Positions 53,716-63,482 of a stretch of DNA of 64,000 nucleotides are shown piece by piece. The number at the start of each line of letters is the position of its first letter. The first letter of the stretch is position 1. A program made the translations under genes and the position numbers. Source of the DNA: Ornithinibacillus halotolerans (lineage in GTDB: Bacteria > Bacillota > Bacilli > Bacillales > Amphibacillaceae); NCBI RefSeq assembly GCF_014637405.1, contig NZ_BMEY01000003.1:120240-184239 (forward strand), given 5' to 3'. Under the pieces are notes generated by a model. It saw nothing but the letters and a program-made list of their open reading frames with translations, was not told the origin of the DNA and made no database searches.

Positions 53716-54435
53716 ATGGAAAAAAAGAAACACTTAGTAGTTGTAGGAGCACACTGTGGTGATGCTGAAATCCAAGCAGGTGCAATCGCACATAAATATG
53801 CAAAAGCTGGTTGGGATGTTACCTTTTTACATTTAACTGCAGGTGAAAAAGGAAATCCTCCAAATGTTTCTGTTGAAGATTATGCAAAACAGAAGAAGCA
53901 AGAAGCAGAAAAAGTAGCAGAAATATTAGGTGGAAAAAGTATTACATTAGATTATAAAGATGCAGAATTGACATTTAATGATGAAATTATTACCCATGTT
54001 GCTACATTAATGCGAAAACTGAAGCCAACAGTCGTAATTACGCATTGGGTAAATAGTATTCACCCTGATCACGCGCTTTGTCCAAGAATTGTACAAGCTG
54101 CACAACTTAAAGCAGGTCTTCCTGGTTTCGACTTAGATGGATTAGCACCACACTTCTATCCGTTCTATCATAGTGAGAATTGGGAGGATATGGAAGGATA
54201 CGAGCCTGATATATTTGTAGATGTATCGGAAGAATTTGACACGTACTTAGAAGCACTTTCAAATTATTGGTTTATCATGAATTCTTCTTCATTCCGTTAT
54301 TACGATTATTATAAAGCACTTGGGACAGTTAGAGGCTGTGTAAGTCGGGCAACATATGCGCAAACATTGAAGTTTCCTGTCGGTGGAAATGTTCGTAGAG
54401 GAAATGGTATCCCTGGTCACGAATTGCCAGTTTAA
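53716..54435 (+). CDS. PIG-L/LmbE-family deacetylase
   Basis: A 239-aa Zn-dependent deacetylase-fold protein. The first motif reads AHCGDAE where classical members have AHPDDE: the His, the second Asp and the Glu are retained. The second motif HPDHA supplies the distal Zn ligand. Family members remove acetyl groups from GlcNAc moieties. Lying between GH20 and NagZ genes, it likely acts on an amino sugar such as GlcNAc or a chito-disaccharide (inference). AGGAGAG supports the start. Confidence 0.8.
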   Translation: MEKKKHLVVVGAHCGDAEIQAGAIAHKYAKAGWDVTFLHLTAGEKGNPPNVSVEDYAKQKKQEAEKVAEILGGKSITLDYKDAELTFNDEIITHVATLMRKLKPTVVITHWVNSIHPDHALCPRIVQAAQLKAGLPGFDLDGLAPHFYPFYHSENWEDMEGYEPDIFVDVSEEFDTYLEALSNYWFIMNSSSFRYYDYYKALGTVRGCVSRATYAQTLKFPVGGNVRRGNGIPGHELPV

Positions 54436-54457
54436 TTCCCAGGAAAGAGGTGTAATT

Positions 54458-56059
54458 GTGGTAGATAGTGGTTTAAAGAAAAAGATTGGAAGATTACTAG
54501 TAATAGGTTTTCCTGATAAGCAAGTTCCAGATTATGTGAGAGAAATGATTCATAATTACCATATTGGTGGAATTATTCTTTTTGGACGAAACATTGGTAC
54601 ACCCGAGGAAATTCTAGCCTTAACGACCGATTTACAATCAGAGGCTAAGAAAGCTGAATATGAACACCCACTTCTAATCTGTGTGGATCAAGAAAATGGA
54701 GTGGTTCGTCGTTTAGGGGAAGGTGCTACAATTTTCCCTGGTGCTATGACTTTAGGAGCATCAGGTAACCCTGAAAATGCGTACCAAATTGGTCTTGCAA
54801 CTGGAAAAGAGCTAAAGGCATTAGGAATAAATTGGAATCTTGCACCAGTTTTAGATGTGAACAATAATCCTGATAACCCTGTAATAGGTGTAAGGTCCTT
54901 TGGAGAATCTGCTGAAATGGTTGCAAAATTAGGCGGAGAAATGATGAAGGGGATGCAAGACGCCGGAGTTATTACGACACTTAAACATTTTCCAGGCCAT
55001 GGTGATACAAATGTTGATTCCCATTTGGACCTTCCAATTATCACACATAGTAAAGAACGTTTGGACAAGATAGAATTGTTACCTTTCAAGAAGAATATTG
55101 AAGCTGGTGCCGATACTGTTATGACAGCTCATGTATACTTTCCATCTATTGAAACTACGCCAGGAATCCCTGCAACCCGTTCTAAAAAAGTTATTACTGG
55201 TTTGTTAAGAGAGGAGTTAGGATTCAACGGAGTCGTAACAACAGACTGCATGGAAATGAATGCGATTGCAAACGGTGTTGGTACTGAACGTGGTGGTGTT
55301 GAGGCTGTTAAATCTGGTGTTGACCTAGTGATGATTTCTCACACGCCATCTAAGCAGATTAATACGATAAAAGAAATTGAACATGCTGTAAATTCCGGTG
55401 AGATAGATGAAGAACTAATCAATCAATCCAATCAACGAATTGCGGCGTTAAAAGAAAAATATTTAAGCTGGGATGAAATTTCACTAAACAAAGAAATAGT
55501 TGTTCCAAGTATTGTTGGCAATAAACAGCATGAAGAACTTGCTCATGAAGTCTACAAACAAAGTGTGACAATTGTAGTTAATGATAATGTATTACCTGTT
55601 TCATTAAATGAGAATCAAAGAGTGTTAGTTGTATGCCCTGATAACGGAACAACAATGCAGGTAGAGGATAAGCGTTATGCAACCCTTTCATTGGATGAAG
55701 CAATAAAATACTATCATAAAAAAACAGATGTTTACTACTTTTCGAAAGCCATTACAGACAATGAAATAACGTCTATTTTGGATAAAGCACAGCAATATGA
55801 TTTTATTATTGTTGGTACGTTAACGATTATGAATGGTAGTAAACAAATATCATTGATCGAAGGACTGAATAAGCTTAACTTGCCTTATGCAGTTATTGCG
55901 ATGAGAAGTCCTTATGACCTTAATTTTTTACCTAGAGTTCCAGTTTACATTAGTACGTACGAGTTTACTTTTCCGGTACTCAAGGTTGCGGCTGGAGCAA
56001 TCTTCGGTAAGGAAGATGTTAGTGGAAAATTACCAGTAACATTAACCTCGAAAAAATAA
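54458..56059 (+). CDS. nagZ: Cytoplasmic beta-N-acetylhexosaminidase NagZ (GH3)
   Basis: A 533-aa GH3 enzyme. The NagZ signature KHFPGHGDTNVDSHLDLP contains catalytic His189, and the nucleophile Asp263 is in TTDCMEMNAI. A second alpha/beta domain follows (about 350-533), as in Bacillus NagZ. It cleaves GlcNAc from GlcNAc-MurNAc. GTG 54458 after AGAGGTG starts MVDSGLKKKIGRLL, so no signal peptide is present, unlike the secreted Bacillus subtilis enzyme. The longer frame overlaps the deacetylase gene and is not supported. Confidence 0.88.
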   Translation: MVDSGLKKKIGRLLVIGFPDKQVPDYVREMIHNYHIGGIILFGRNIGTPEEILALTTDLQSEAKKAEYEHPLLICVDQENGVVRRLGEGATIFPGAMTLGASGNPENAYQIGLATGKELKALGINWNLAPVLDVNNNPDNPVIGVRSFGESAEMVAKLGGEMMKGMQDAGVITTLKHFPGHGDTNVDSHLDLPIITHSKERLDKIELLPFKKNIEAGADTVMTAHVYFPSIETTPGIPATRSKKVITGLLREELGFNGVVTTDCMEMNAIANGVGTERGGVEAVKSGVDLVMISHTPSKQINTIKEIEHAVNSGEIDEELINQSNQRIAALKEKYLSWDEISLNKEIVVPSIVGNKQHEELAHEVYKQSVTIVVNDNVLPVSLNENQRVLVVCPDNGTTMQVEDKRYATLSLDEAIKYYHKKTDVYYFSKAITDNEITSILDKAQQYDFIIVGTLTIMNGSKQISLIEGLNKLNLPYAVIAMRSPYDLNFLPRVPVYISTYEFTFPVLKVAAGAIFGKEDVSGKLPVTLTSKK

Positions 56060-56104
56060 TAAACCAAGAGCTTCAACTTCTAAAAGAAAGGGGTTGTATT
56101 AACA

Positions 56105-57040
56105 TTGGCAAAGACTTTGTCTGAAAATCCCCCCAAGAAAAAGGGAACAAACTGGAGAAAAATAAAAATAAATTGGCAGCTATATGTGCTTCTAGCACCA
56201 GGACTAATTTATTTTCTAGTATTCAAATATTACCCAATGTATGGTGTGCAAATTGCATTTAAAGATTTCAGGGCTGTAGACGGAATATTTGGCAGTGCAT
56301 GGGTAGGTTTTGATCATTTCATACGTTTCTTTGATTCCTATTATTTTTGGGACCTAATTAAAAATACGTTAGGAATTAACTTATACGCATTAGCCCTATT
56401 CCCAATATCTATTATTGTTGCCCTGTCACTTAATGAATTAAGAGATGGAAAATTTAAGAAAACTGCACAAACAATAACATATGCACCACATTTTATATCT
56501 GTTGTTGTATTTGTAGGTATGATTATTGCATTCTTAGATCCGGCAACAGGTATTATCAATAACTTTATACAGTTTCTTGGCTTTGAACCAATTAGTTTTA
56601 TGACCGAACCTGGATGGTTTAAGACTATTTTCGTTTGGTCCAATGAATGGCAAAATTTAGGTTGGGGAGCCATTATTTATTTGGCTGCATTAGCAGGTGT
56701 TGACCCACAACTACATGAAGCAGCAAAAGTTGATGGGGCAACCAGACTCCAGCGAATATGGCATATAAATCTTCCAAGTATCATGCCAACTATCATAATT
56801 TTACTTATTCTAAACATGGGAAATATGATGTCAATTGGTTTTGAAAAAATCTTACTTATGCAAAATGAGTTAAACCTAGAGTCATCCCAAGTTATTCAAA
56901 CCTATGTATATGAAGCGGGTCTATTACACGGACAGTATAGTTATTCAACAGCAGTAGGTTTATTTAATTCAGTTATTAACTTTGCAATCTTAATTTTCTT
57001 CAACCGATTAGCAAGAAGAACGGGTACAAGCTTATGGTAA
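56105..57040 (+). CDS. Oligosaccharide ABC permease, LplB type
   Basis: A 311-aa six-helix permease (LAPGLIYFLVFKYYPMYGVQIAF in outline; EAA loop QLHEAAKVDGATRLQRI). The LplB/YtcP class transports complex oligosaccharides such as uronate or glycan breakdown products. The start is TTG at 56105 behind AAAGGGG. It is paired with the next gene; no ATPase is encoded nearby. Confidence 0.85.
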   Translation: MAKTLSENPPKKKGTNWRKIKINWQLYVLLAPGLIYFLVFKYYPMYGVQIAFKDFRAVDGIFGSAWVGFDHFIRFFDSYYFWDLIKNTLGINLYALALFPISIIVALSLNELRDGKFKKTAQTITYAPHFISVVVFVGMIIAFLDPATGIINNFIQFLGFEPISFMTEPGWFKTIFVWSNEWQNLGWGAIIYLAALAGVDPQLHEAAKVDGATRLQRIWHINLPSIMPTIIILLILNMGNMMSIGFEKILLMQNELNLESSQVIQTYVYEAGLLHGQYSYSTAVGLFNSVINFAILIFFNRLARRTGTSLW

Positions 57041-57053
57041 AGGAGTATCCATT

Positions 57054-57950
57054 ATGAGCATAAAACCAGCAAAATCAGATAGAATTTTTGACTTTTTTAA
57101 TAAGTTATTAGTTTGGTTCTTTATTGTGATAATTTCATATCCGCTAATTTATATAATCAGTGCATCCATTAGTGATCCAGCATATGTAAACTCTGGTCAA
57201 ATGTGGTTATTTCCAAAGGGAATTACATTTGAAGGATTCGAGCGGGTATTTCAAAGCAATGAAATTTGGCTAGGTTATCGAAATACTATCTTTTACACCT
57301 TATTGGGTACATTTATTAATCTAGCAATAACGTTACCAATGGCATATGCCTTATCAAGGAGCGATTTAATTGGTAAAAAGGCTATTATGGCTTTGCTAGT
57401 ATTTACAATGTTCTTTGATGGTGGATTAATTCCAACGTACTTATTAATTCGTGATTTAGGAATGATTAACACGGTGTGGGCAATGGTAATTCCTAGTGCA
57501 GCTGCAATGTGGAATATTATTGTTACGATGACATTTTTCAAAGTTAGTATACCGAAAGGGTTGGAAGAAGCAGCGGAGATTGACGGTGCTTCTCAAATTA
57601 GAACCTTCTTCCAAATTGTTATTCCTTTATCCGCACCAATTATTGCAGTAATGGCACTATTTTATGGAGTTGGACATTGGAACCAGTACTTTGGAGCTTT
57701 AATTTATTTACAAGATAGAGAATTATTCCCTCTACAGTTATTCTTAAGGGAAATATTAGTACAACAGCAAATCACAGCTGAATTAATGCAGCAAAGTGGT
57801 ACAGCTGCTGCAATTAGTGAACACGCTAAAATAGCAGATATCATTAAATATGCAGTAATGATTGTGTCTGCAGCACCACTTCTAATAGTGTATCCATTCT
57901 TACAACGTTTCTTTATTAAAGGTGTAATGATTGGATCACTTAAAGAATAG
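57054..57950 (+). CDS. Oligosaccharide ABC permease, LplC type
   Basis: A 298-aa six-helix permease with the EAA loop GLEEAAEIDGASQIRTF and the N-terminal ISYPLIYIISASIS typical of LplC/YtcP proteins. It forms the channel with the upstream LplB-type subunit for the lipoprotein encoded next. The ribosome binding site is AAAGGAG. Confidence 0.85.
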   Translation: MSIKPAKSDRIFDFFNKLLVWFFIVIISYPLIYIISASISDPAYVNSGQMWLFPKGITFEGFERVFQSNEIWLGYRNTIFYTLLGTFINLAITLPMAYALSRSDLIGKKAIMALLVFTMFFDGGLIPTYLLIRDLGMINTVWAMVIPSAAAMWNIIVTMTFFKVSIPKGLEEAAEIDGASQIRTFFQIVIPLSAPIIAVMALFYGVGHWNQYFGALIYLQDRELFPLQLFLREILVQQQITAELMQQSGTAAAISEHAKIADIIKYAVMIVSAAPLLIVYPFLQRFFIKGVMIGSLKE

Positions 57951-57968
57951 AATCTAGATTTTTTAGTG

Positions 57969-58007
57969 GGGGAATTACTCTAGGCTATTTTGAAGTTGTA
58001 ATACCCC
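57969..58007 (+). other. Stem-loop between permease and binding-protein genes
   Basis: GGGGAATTAC (57969-57978) pairs with GTAATACCCC (57998-58007), with one internal mismatch and no T-run. It may protect the downstream mRNA of the abundant binding protein or attenuate readthrough. Confidence 0.45.
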
Positions 58008-58097
58008 GGCTTAAATTCAACTCGTTCTAGGGAGGTGACTGTTTATTTAGCTTGCCAAGTCTTTATTAACTTTTATAAAAATAAGGGGAGATTAGAA

Positions 58098-59684
58098 GTG
58101 AAATTGAAAAAAAGCTTGTTAATGATGGTAATACTGCTTATTGCTGCAGTCGTAATTGTAGGATGCTCTAATAAAGATGATAAAAATAATGCTTCAACAA
58201 GTGAACCTGATGATAACTTCAATCCAACTGGGTATCCAATCGTAGATGAGCCGATTACATTGGAAATTATGGGTAAAAGTTCGCCAGTACAACCTGAATG
58301 GGGCGAAATGGGATTCTTCCAAGAGATGGAAGAAAAAACGAATATTAAATTAAAATATAGAACAGCTGCTGCGGATGACTTCACTCAAAATAAACAATTA
58401 GCATTTGCAAGTTTGGATTTACCAGACTTTTTCTATGGTGGAGAGTTAACTGCTAGTGAAGAATCTGATTATGGTTCACAAGGTCTATTAATACCATTAG
58501 AAGACCTAATTGAGGAGTATGCACCAAACTTTAAGAAGCTAATGGATGAAAATCCAAACCTTGCTGCTTCTATTACAACTCCGGATGGTCATATTTATGC
58601 ACTACCAGGTATAGATGAATCTGTAACATCCAAAACACCTATTATGTGGATGAACGGTCCTTGGTTAGACGAACTTGGTCTTGATAAACCGGAAACAATG
58701 GATGATTTCTATGAAATGTTAAAAGCATTTAAAGAAGAAGATCCAGGAAATGTTGGAGATGTTATTCCACTAACAGCTAATGCTCCAGCAGATCTAAGAG
58801 TTGGTTTATTACCTAACTTTGGTATTGTTCAAAGTGATGGAATTTATGAAGAAGACGGCGAAGTAAAATATGCCTGGGTACAGGATGAGTATAAAGAATA
58901 CCTTAAGTTTTTAAATAAATTATATGAAGAACAATTATTAGATAATGAAATGTTCTCTCATACATGGGAACAATTTGTAGCTAAAGGTAGCCGTACGGGT
59001 ATCTTCTCAACTTGGCCAATTGTTCAAGTAGGATTTGAAGATCCATCAGATGCTTTAAATTACCCTGTGTTACCTCCAATGACTAGCTCAACTAACGATG
59101 AAAAACTAACTATTTTAATGAGTGAAATTCGTAGAGGTAGAGCAGCAATTACTAGTGAAAATGAACACCCAGAAGCAACATTACGCTGGATTGATCATGC
59201 TTATTCAGAAGAAGGAACGATGCTTTCCCGTTTAGGAATTGAAGGTAAGACTTATGAGTGGAATGAAGACAACCAATGGGTTCTTCTTTCAGAAGATGGT
59301 TTAAGTACAACAGAAACAAATGCAAAACATGCACCTGGTGTTGGAACAAACGTACCAATGAACTTAACTGAAGAATTCTTTGCCCAAGAGGGTGGAAACC
59401 CAGCTATTCTTGAAATCTATGATTGGGTTTCAGAAGAATTAATCCCATATGCAAGATTACCATATCCACAAGTGTACTTTACAGAAGATGAACAACAAAA
59501 AATTAATATTGTAAAACCTGATATTGATAGTTATTTCCAACAAATGGAGGCTAAATTCATTACCGGTGCTGAAGATATTGATGCTACTTGGGATGAATAT
59601 GTAAGTACGTTAGAAAAACAAGGTATTGAAGATCTAGTTGATGCTCATCAATCAGCTTATGATCGTTGGAAAGAAGCTCAATAA
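58098..59684 (+). CDS. Oligosaccharide-binding lipoprotein, LplA type
   Basis: A 528-aa extracellular solute-binding lipoprotein with lipobox VIVGC (lipid on Cys23) and a large two-lobe body, the long type that accompanies LplB/LplC permeases. GTG 58098 has GGGGAG 7 nt upstream; the 21 codons before it are not supported. By context it likely binds peptidoglycan-derived or chito-oligosaccharides. Confidence 0.85.
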   Translation: MKLKKSLLMMVILLIAAVVIVGCSNKDDKNNASTSEPDDNFNPTGYPIVDEPITLEIMGKSSPVQPEWGEMGFFQEMEEKTNIKLKYRTAAADDFTQNKQLAFASLDLPDFFYGGELTASEESDYGSQGLLIPLEDLIEEYAPNFKKLMDENPNLAASITTPDGHIYALPGIDESVTSKTPIMWMNGPWLDELGLDKPETMDDFYEMLKAFKEEDPGNVGDVIPLTANAPADLRVGLLPNFGIVQSDGIYEEDGEVKYAWVQDEYKEYLKFLNKLYEEQLLDNEMFSHTWEQFVAKGSRTGIFSTWPIVQVGFEDPSDALNYPVLPPMTSSTNDEKLTILMSEIRRGRAAITSENEHPEATLRWIDHAYSEEGTMLSRLGIEGKTYEWNEDNQWVLLSEDGLSTTETNAKHAPGVGTNVPMNLTEEFFAQEGGNPAILEIYDWVSEELIPYARLPYPQVYFTEDEQQKINIVKPDIDSYFQQMEAKFITGAEDIDATWDEYVSTLEKQGIEDLVDAHQSAYDRWKEAQ

Positions 59685-59702
59685 AAGCTTAATAAGATTA
59701 GA

Positions 59703-59724
59703 ACAGCCTGGTCTTCCAGGCTGT
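59703..59724 (+). other. Stable stem-loop after the binding-protein gene
   Basis: The perfect 9-bp stem ACAGCCTGG/CCAGGCTGT has a 4-nt loop and no U-tract. Like the hairpin after malE it probably gives the lipoprotein message extra stability. Confidence 0.6.
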
Positions 59725-59768
59725 CTCTAACTACAGCTTAGACTACTAAATAATATAGAGGCGATAAA

Positions 59769-60398
59769 ATGATGGTTTTGGAAGGAATAGTTTGGAAGTT
59801 ATACGATATTTCAAGTTGGATTATGAAAATGATGTATCTTAATCTATTATGGATTGTGTTTTCACTATTAGGTCTAGTAGTGTTTGGATTTTTTCCAGCG
59901 ACTTCTGCTATGTTTGCAGTTACCCGTAAATGGGTTCTAGGCGAGAAAGAAATTCCGGTTTTTCAAACGTTTTGGCAAGCGTACAAAAGTGGATTTATTC
60001 AAATGAATATTATAGGTTTTGTAATTACTATCATAGGAGCAATATTATATCTTGACTTACGTTTCTTTCAGGCATCTGAACATGTCTTACTATCTTTTTT
60101 AGCATTCTTTATTATTTTTGCTCTTTTTATATTTTTTGCGGTAGTATTATATATTTTTCCAATATATGTCCACTACAAATTTAATACTTTTGAGTATATT
60201 AAGAAGTCTATAATTATCGTAATTGGAAAACCATTGAATGCTATCATGATGATTGTTGGAAGTTATTTACTATATGTAGTATTTAGTATGATTCCTTTTC
60301 TAACATTGTTTGCAAGTGGTAGTATAGCGAGTTTGGTATTAATGTGGATTGCAATGAGGTCATTTCCTAGATATGAAGTAAAAGTGAGTGGTGTCTAA
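59769..60398 (+). CDS. DUF624 membrane protein (YesL-like)
   Basis: A 209-aa membrane protein with about five helices and the DUF624 N-terminal pattern (NLLWIVFSLLGLVVFGFFPAT). DUF624 proteins are frequent neighbours of LplA/B/C-type sugar transporters; their role is unknown. Its stop overlaps the start of namZ by one base, indicating coupled translation. Confidence 0.8.
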   Translation: MMVLEGIVWKLYDISSWIMKMMYLNLLWIVFSLLGLVVFGFFPATSAMFAVTRKWVLGEKEIPVFQTFWQAYKSGFIQMNIIGFVITIIGAILYLDLRFFQASEHVLLSFLAFFIIFALFIFFAVVLYIFPIYVHYKFNTFEYIKKSIIIVIGKPLNAIMMIVGSYLLYVVFSMIPFLTLFASGSIASLVLMWIAMRSFPRYEVKVSGV

Positions 60399-61546
60399 TG
60401 AAACTAGGACTAGATATTTTTCTAGAGCAGGATTATAAACAATTTAAAGGGCAAAAAATTGGTCTAGTAACTAATATTACCGGTGTAAATGAACGTTTAA
60501 TCCCTTCTATCGATTTATTTCATGAACATCCAGAAATAGAACTGACAGCTTTATATGCACCGGAACATGGTATTCGAGGAGATGCAAGAGAAGGAGAAAA
60601 AGTTGAATCCATGGTAGATCCTTCTACTGGTTTACCAGTCTATAGTCTATACGGGGAAACTAGAAAACCAACGAAAGAAATGCTAGAACAAGTTGATGTG
60701 CTCGTTTTTGATTTACAGGACATTGGTTCTAGATACTATACATTTATTTATACAATGGCCTATGTAATGAAGGCTTGTAAGGAACTGGGGAAGCATTTTG
60801 TTGTTTTAGATCGACCAAATCCAATTTCTGGGACAAGGATGGAAGGGAATTTGGTAGAAGATGATGTTAGATCATTTGTTGGTTTATTGCCAATTCCAAA
60901 TCGTCACGGGATGACCGTCGCAGAACTTGCATTATTATTTAATAATGAGTATGGCTTTGATTGTGAATTGACCGTTGTAGCAATGCAAGGTTGGGATAGA
61001 GAGATGTACTTTGATGAAACAGGACTATTTTGGGTTCCGCCATCTCCAAATACTACAAATATGGATATGAGTATATTATATCCAGGAACCTGCTTAATAG
61101 AAGGTACAAATCTGTCTGAAGGAAGAGGAACGACAAGACCATTTGAATTCGTTGGTGCACCATTTATTAATGGTCAACATCTAGCAAAGGAATTTAATCA
61201 AAAGAATATTCCAGGTGTCATAGCTCGACCTACATCATTCATACCTTTTTATCAAAAGCATAAAGATGTACTATGTAGTGGCATACAACTTCATGTGGAG
61301 AACCGTTACAAGTTAAATTCTCTTCAAGCAGGAATTATCTTATTAGAAACCATTGCCGATATGTATCCCAATGATTTCGAATTTATTAGCAACGTCAATG
61401 ACAAATATTTCTTCGATTTATTAGCGGGTACGAAATCATTAAGGAATCATATCTTGCAAAGAACGTCTAATGATTTTATTGAATCTTGTCATGATAGTTT
61501 AGAAGTTTTTCGAAAATTAAAAGAACCTTATCTCTTATACAAATAG
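60398..61546 (+). CDS. namZ: Exo-beta-N-acetylmuramidase NamZ (DUF1343, GH171)
   Basis: A 382-aa protein of the DUF1343 family with the characteristic segments LYAPEHGIRG, VFDLQDIGSRYYTFIYT, DRPNPI and SEGRGTTRPFE. NamZ (YbbC) releases MurNAc from the non-reducing end of peptidoglycan sugars. It begins directly MKLGLDIFLEQD without a signal peptide, so it is cytoplasmic here, in contrast to the secreted Bacillus subtilis protein. It forms a functional group with nagZ and murQ. Confidence 0.9.
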   Translation: MKLGLDIFLEQDYKQFKGQKIGLVTNITGVNERLIPSIDLFHEHPEIELTALYAPEHGIRGDAREGEKVESMVDPSTGLPVYSLYGETRKPTKEMLEQVDVLVFDLQDIGSRYYTFIYTMAYVMKACKELGKHFVVLDRPNPISGTRMEGNLVEDDVRSFVGLLPIPNRHGMTVAELALLFNNEYGFDCELTVVAMQGWDREMYFDETGLFWVPPSPNTTNMDMSILYPGTCLIEGTNLSEGRGTTRPFEFVGAPFINGQHLAKEFNQKNIPGVIARPTSFIPFYQKHKDVLCSGIQLHVENRYKLNSLQAGIILLETIADMYPNDFEFISNVNDKYFFDLLAGTKSLRNHILQRTSNDFIESCHDSLEVFRKLKEPYLLYK

Positions 61547-61558
61547 GATGGATAATAA

Positions 61559-62473
61559 ATGAATAATTTAACAACTTTGACGACAGAAATGCGTAATCAA
61601 AATACGATGACTATTGATAGTATGTCAACAGCTGAAATACTTACAACTATTAATAGGGAAGATATGACAGTCGCAAAAAGTGTACAACAGGTGCTCCCCG
61701 AAGTAGAAAAAACAGTGGAAGTTGTGTATCAACAGCTGAAGAACGGTGGAAAGTTACTTTATGTTGGTGCAGGTACAAGTGGGAGAATTGGGATTTTAGA
61801 TGCAGTTGAATGTCCTCCAACGTATAGTACAGCTCCAGAAGTAGTGCAAGCTGTAATGGCAGGTGGTATTAATGCGATTGAAAAAGCTGTAGAAGGTGCC
61901 GAGGATGATGAGGACTTAGGTGCTAATGATCTAAAGGAACGTCATCTAACGAAAAACGATGTTGTCATAGGAATTGCAGCAAGCGGCAGAACCCCATATG
62001 TGATAGGTGCATTAAAATATGCGAAGCAAATTGGGGCAACTACAATAAGTCTTGCTAGCAATAAGAATGCTGTTATTAGTCAGTATGCAGATATAAAAAT
62101 TGAAGTTGTGACTGGTCCAGAGATACTAACCGGTTCAACAAGAATGAAGGCTGCTACTGCTCATAAGATGATTCTAAATATGATAACTACAACAGCGATG
62201 ATAAAAATCGGAAAAGTCTATGAAAATCTAATGGTAGATTTAAAGGTAAGTAATCATAAACTAAAGGAACGTGCTAAAAATATTGTTTCTACTATTACAG
62301 AAACATCCTATGAAACTGCTACAACAATACTAGAAGAAACAAATTATGAGGTAAAACCAGCCATTGTCATGATTAGAACAGGTGTCACACTAGAAGAGGC
62401 AAAGAAATATATTCAACAAGCAGATGGCTTTGTACGTGTGGCAATAGAATTAGCGACTAAGGGAGGAAAATAA
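61559..62473 (+). CDS. murQ: N-acetylmuramic acid 6-phosphate etherase
   Basis: A 304-aa SIS-domain enzyme with LLYVGAGTSGRIGILDAVECPPTYS, GIAASGRTPYVIGAL and TGSTRMKAATAHK, all MurQ signatures. It converts MurNAc-6-phosphate to GlcNAc-6-phosphate and D-lactate. It needs a phosphorylated substrate. Since no MurP phosphotransferase gene is present, the kinase encoded at 63483 probably supplies it. The start follows AGGATGG at close range. Confidence 0.93.
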   Translation: MNNLTTLTTEMRNQNTMTIDSMSTAEILTTINREDMTVAKSVQQVLPEVEKTVEVVYQQLKNGGKLLYVGAGTSGRIGILDAVECPPTYSTAPEVVQAVMAGGINAIEKAVEGAEDDEDLGANDLKERHLTKNDVVIGIAASGRTPYVIGALKYAKQIGATTISLASNKNAVISQYADIKIEVVTGPEILTGSTRMKAATAHKMILNMITTTAMIKIGKVYENLMVDLKVSNHKLKERAKNIVSTITETSYETATTILEETNYEVKPAIVMIRTGVTLEEAKKYIQQADGFVRVAIELATKGGK

Positions 62474-62475
62474 TC

Positions 62476-63423
62476 ATGGTTACTTATAGACATTATAAAT
62501 CTGGTGATGAAGAACAAATTGTAACATTATGGAATAACACATTATGGAAAGATCCGATTACTGCTAAACGTTTCCGTAATCTAGTATTATTAGATGTCAA
62601 TTTTGATCCGGAAGGTTTACGAGTAGCAATTGACGGAAAGAAAATTGTTGGAGTAGTGTATGCAGTACGCAGACTATTACCAATGTATGGAACGGATTTA
62701 GAGCCAGATAATGGTTGGATTCCATTCTTTTTCGTTGATGAGCACTATCGTAATTCCGGTGTTGGTACAAAATTAATGGAAGATGCCATTCAGTTCCTAA
62801 AGGAAAATGGTCGTAAACATGTTTTCTTCGCTTCTTATGCACCAAATTATATTATGCCAGGAATTGATGAGGCTGCATATCCAGAGGCATATCATTATTT
62901 GCTAGCTCAAGGATTTACAAAGCTATATTCACCAATCGCGATGGACCGCAATATTGTAGATTTTAAATTAACGGATGACATAAAAGAATTAGTAAAACAG
63001 CGCGAACTAGAAGGTTACACATTTACTACTGCTGAGGATAAAGATTTATATGATGTAATTAAGTTTGCAAACGAAAAGTTTAATCCAGATTGGGGTAGAG
63101 CAATTAGAGAAGGAGTTCTACAGGGATTACCAATGGAGAGAATTCTAGTGGCAAGACAAGAAGAACAAGTAGTAGGCTTTTGTATTTATGGTGGATATGA
63201 AGGGGTACCAGATCGCTTTGGGCCTTTCGGAGTAGACCCTGAACAGCAAGGTAAAAAATTAGGGAAAATTCTACTAAACTTATGTTTACATCAAATGAAA
63301 GCAGAAAGTCTACATGGAGCATGGTTTTTATGGACCGGTGAGAAAACAAGTGCAGGGTATTTGTATAAGAAAACAGGTTTCGAAATTACTCGTACTTTCC
63401 ATGTTATGAAAAAGGATATTTAA
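62476..63423 (+). CDS. GNAT-family acetyltransferase
   Basis: A 315-aa protein with two GNAT-like halves (about 1-150 and 165-315). Acetyl-CoA-binding signatures are GVGTKLMEDAI in the first and PEQQGKKLGKIL in the second. A GNAT gene (ybbJ) also accompanies the muropeptide operon in Bacillus subtilis. The substrate is unknown; an amino sugar or wall peptide is plausible by context. It starts 2 nt after murQ, with GGAGG inside the murQ end. Confidence 0.8.
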   Translation: MVTYRHYKSGDEEQIVTLWNNTLWKDPITAKRFRNLVLLDVNFDPEGLRVAIDGKKIVGVVYAVRRLLPMYGTDLEPDNGWIPFFFVDEHYRNSGVGTKLMEDAIQFLKENGRKHVFFASYAPNYIMPGIDEAAYPEAYHYLLAQGFTKLYSPIAMDRNIVDFKLTDDIKELVKQRELEGYTFTTAEDKDLYDVIKFANEKFNPDWGRAIREGVLQGLPMERILVARQEEQVVGFCIYGGYEGVPDRFGPFGVDPEQQGKKLGKILLNLCLHQMKAESLHGAWFLWTGEKTSAGYLYKKTGFEITRTFHVMKKDI

Positions 63424-63435
63424 TATAGAACAACA

Positions 63436-63461
63436 AGCACTAATATTGCATTCATAGTGCT
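63436..63461 (+). other. Intercistronic stem-loop
   Basis: The stem AGCACTA/TAGTGCT (63436-63442 with 63455-63461) lies between the GNAT and kinase genes, without a U-tract. Confidence 0.45.
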
Positions 63462-63482
63462 GATTGTTAGGGTGGTAATAGA

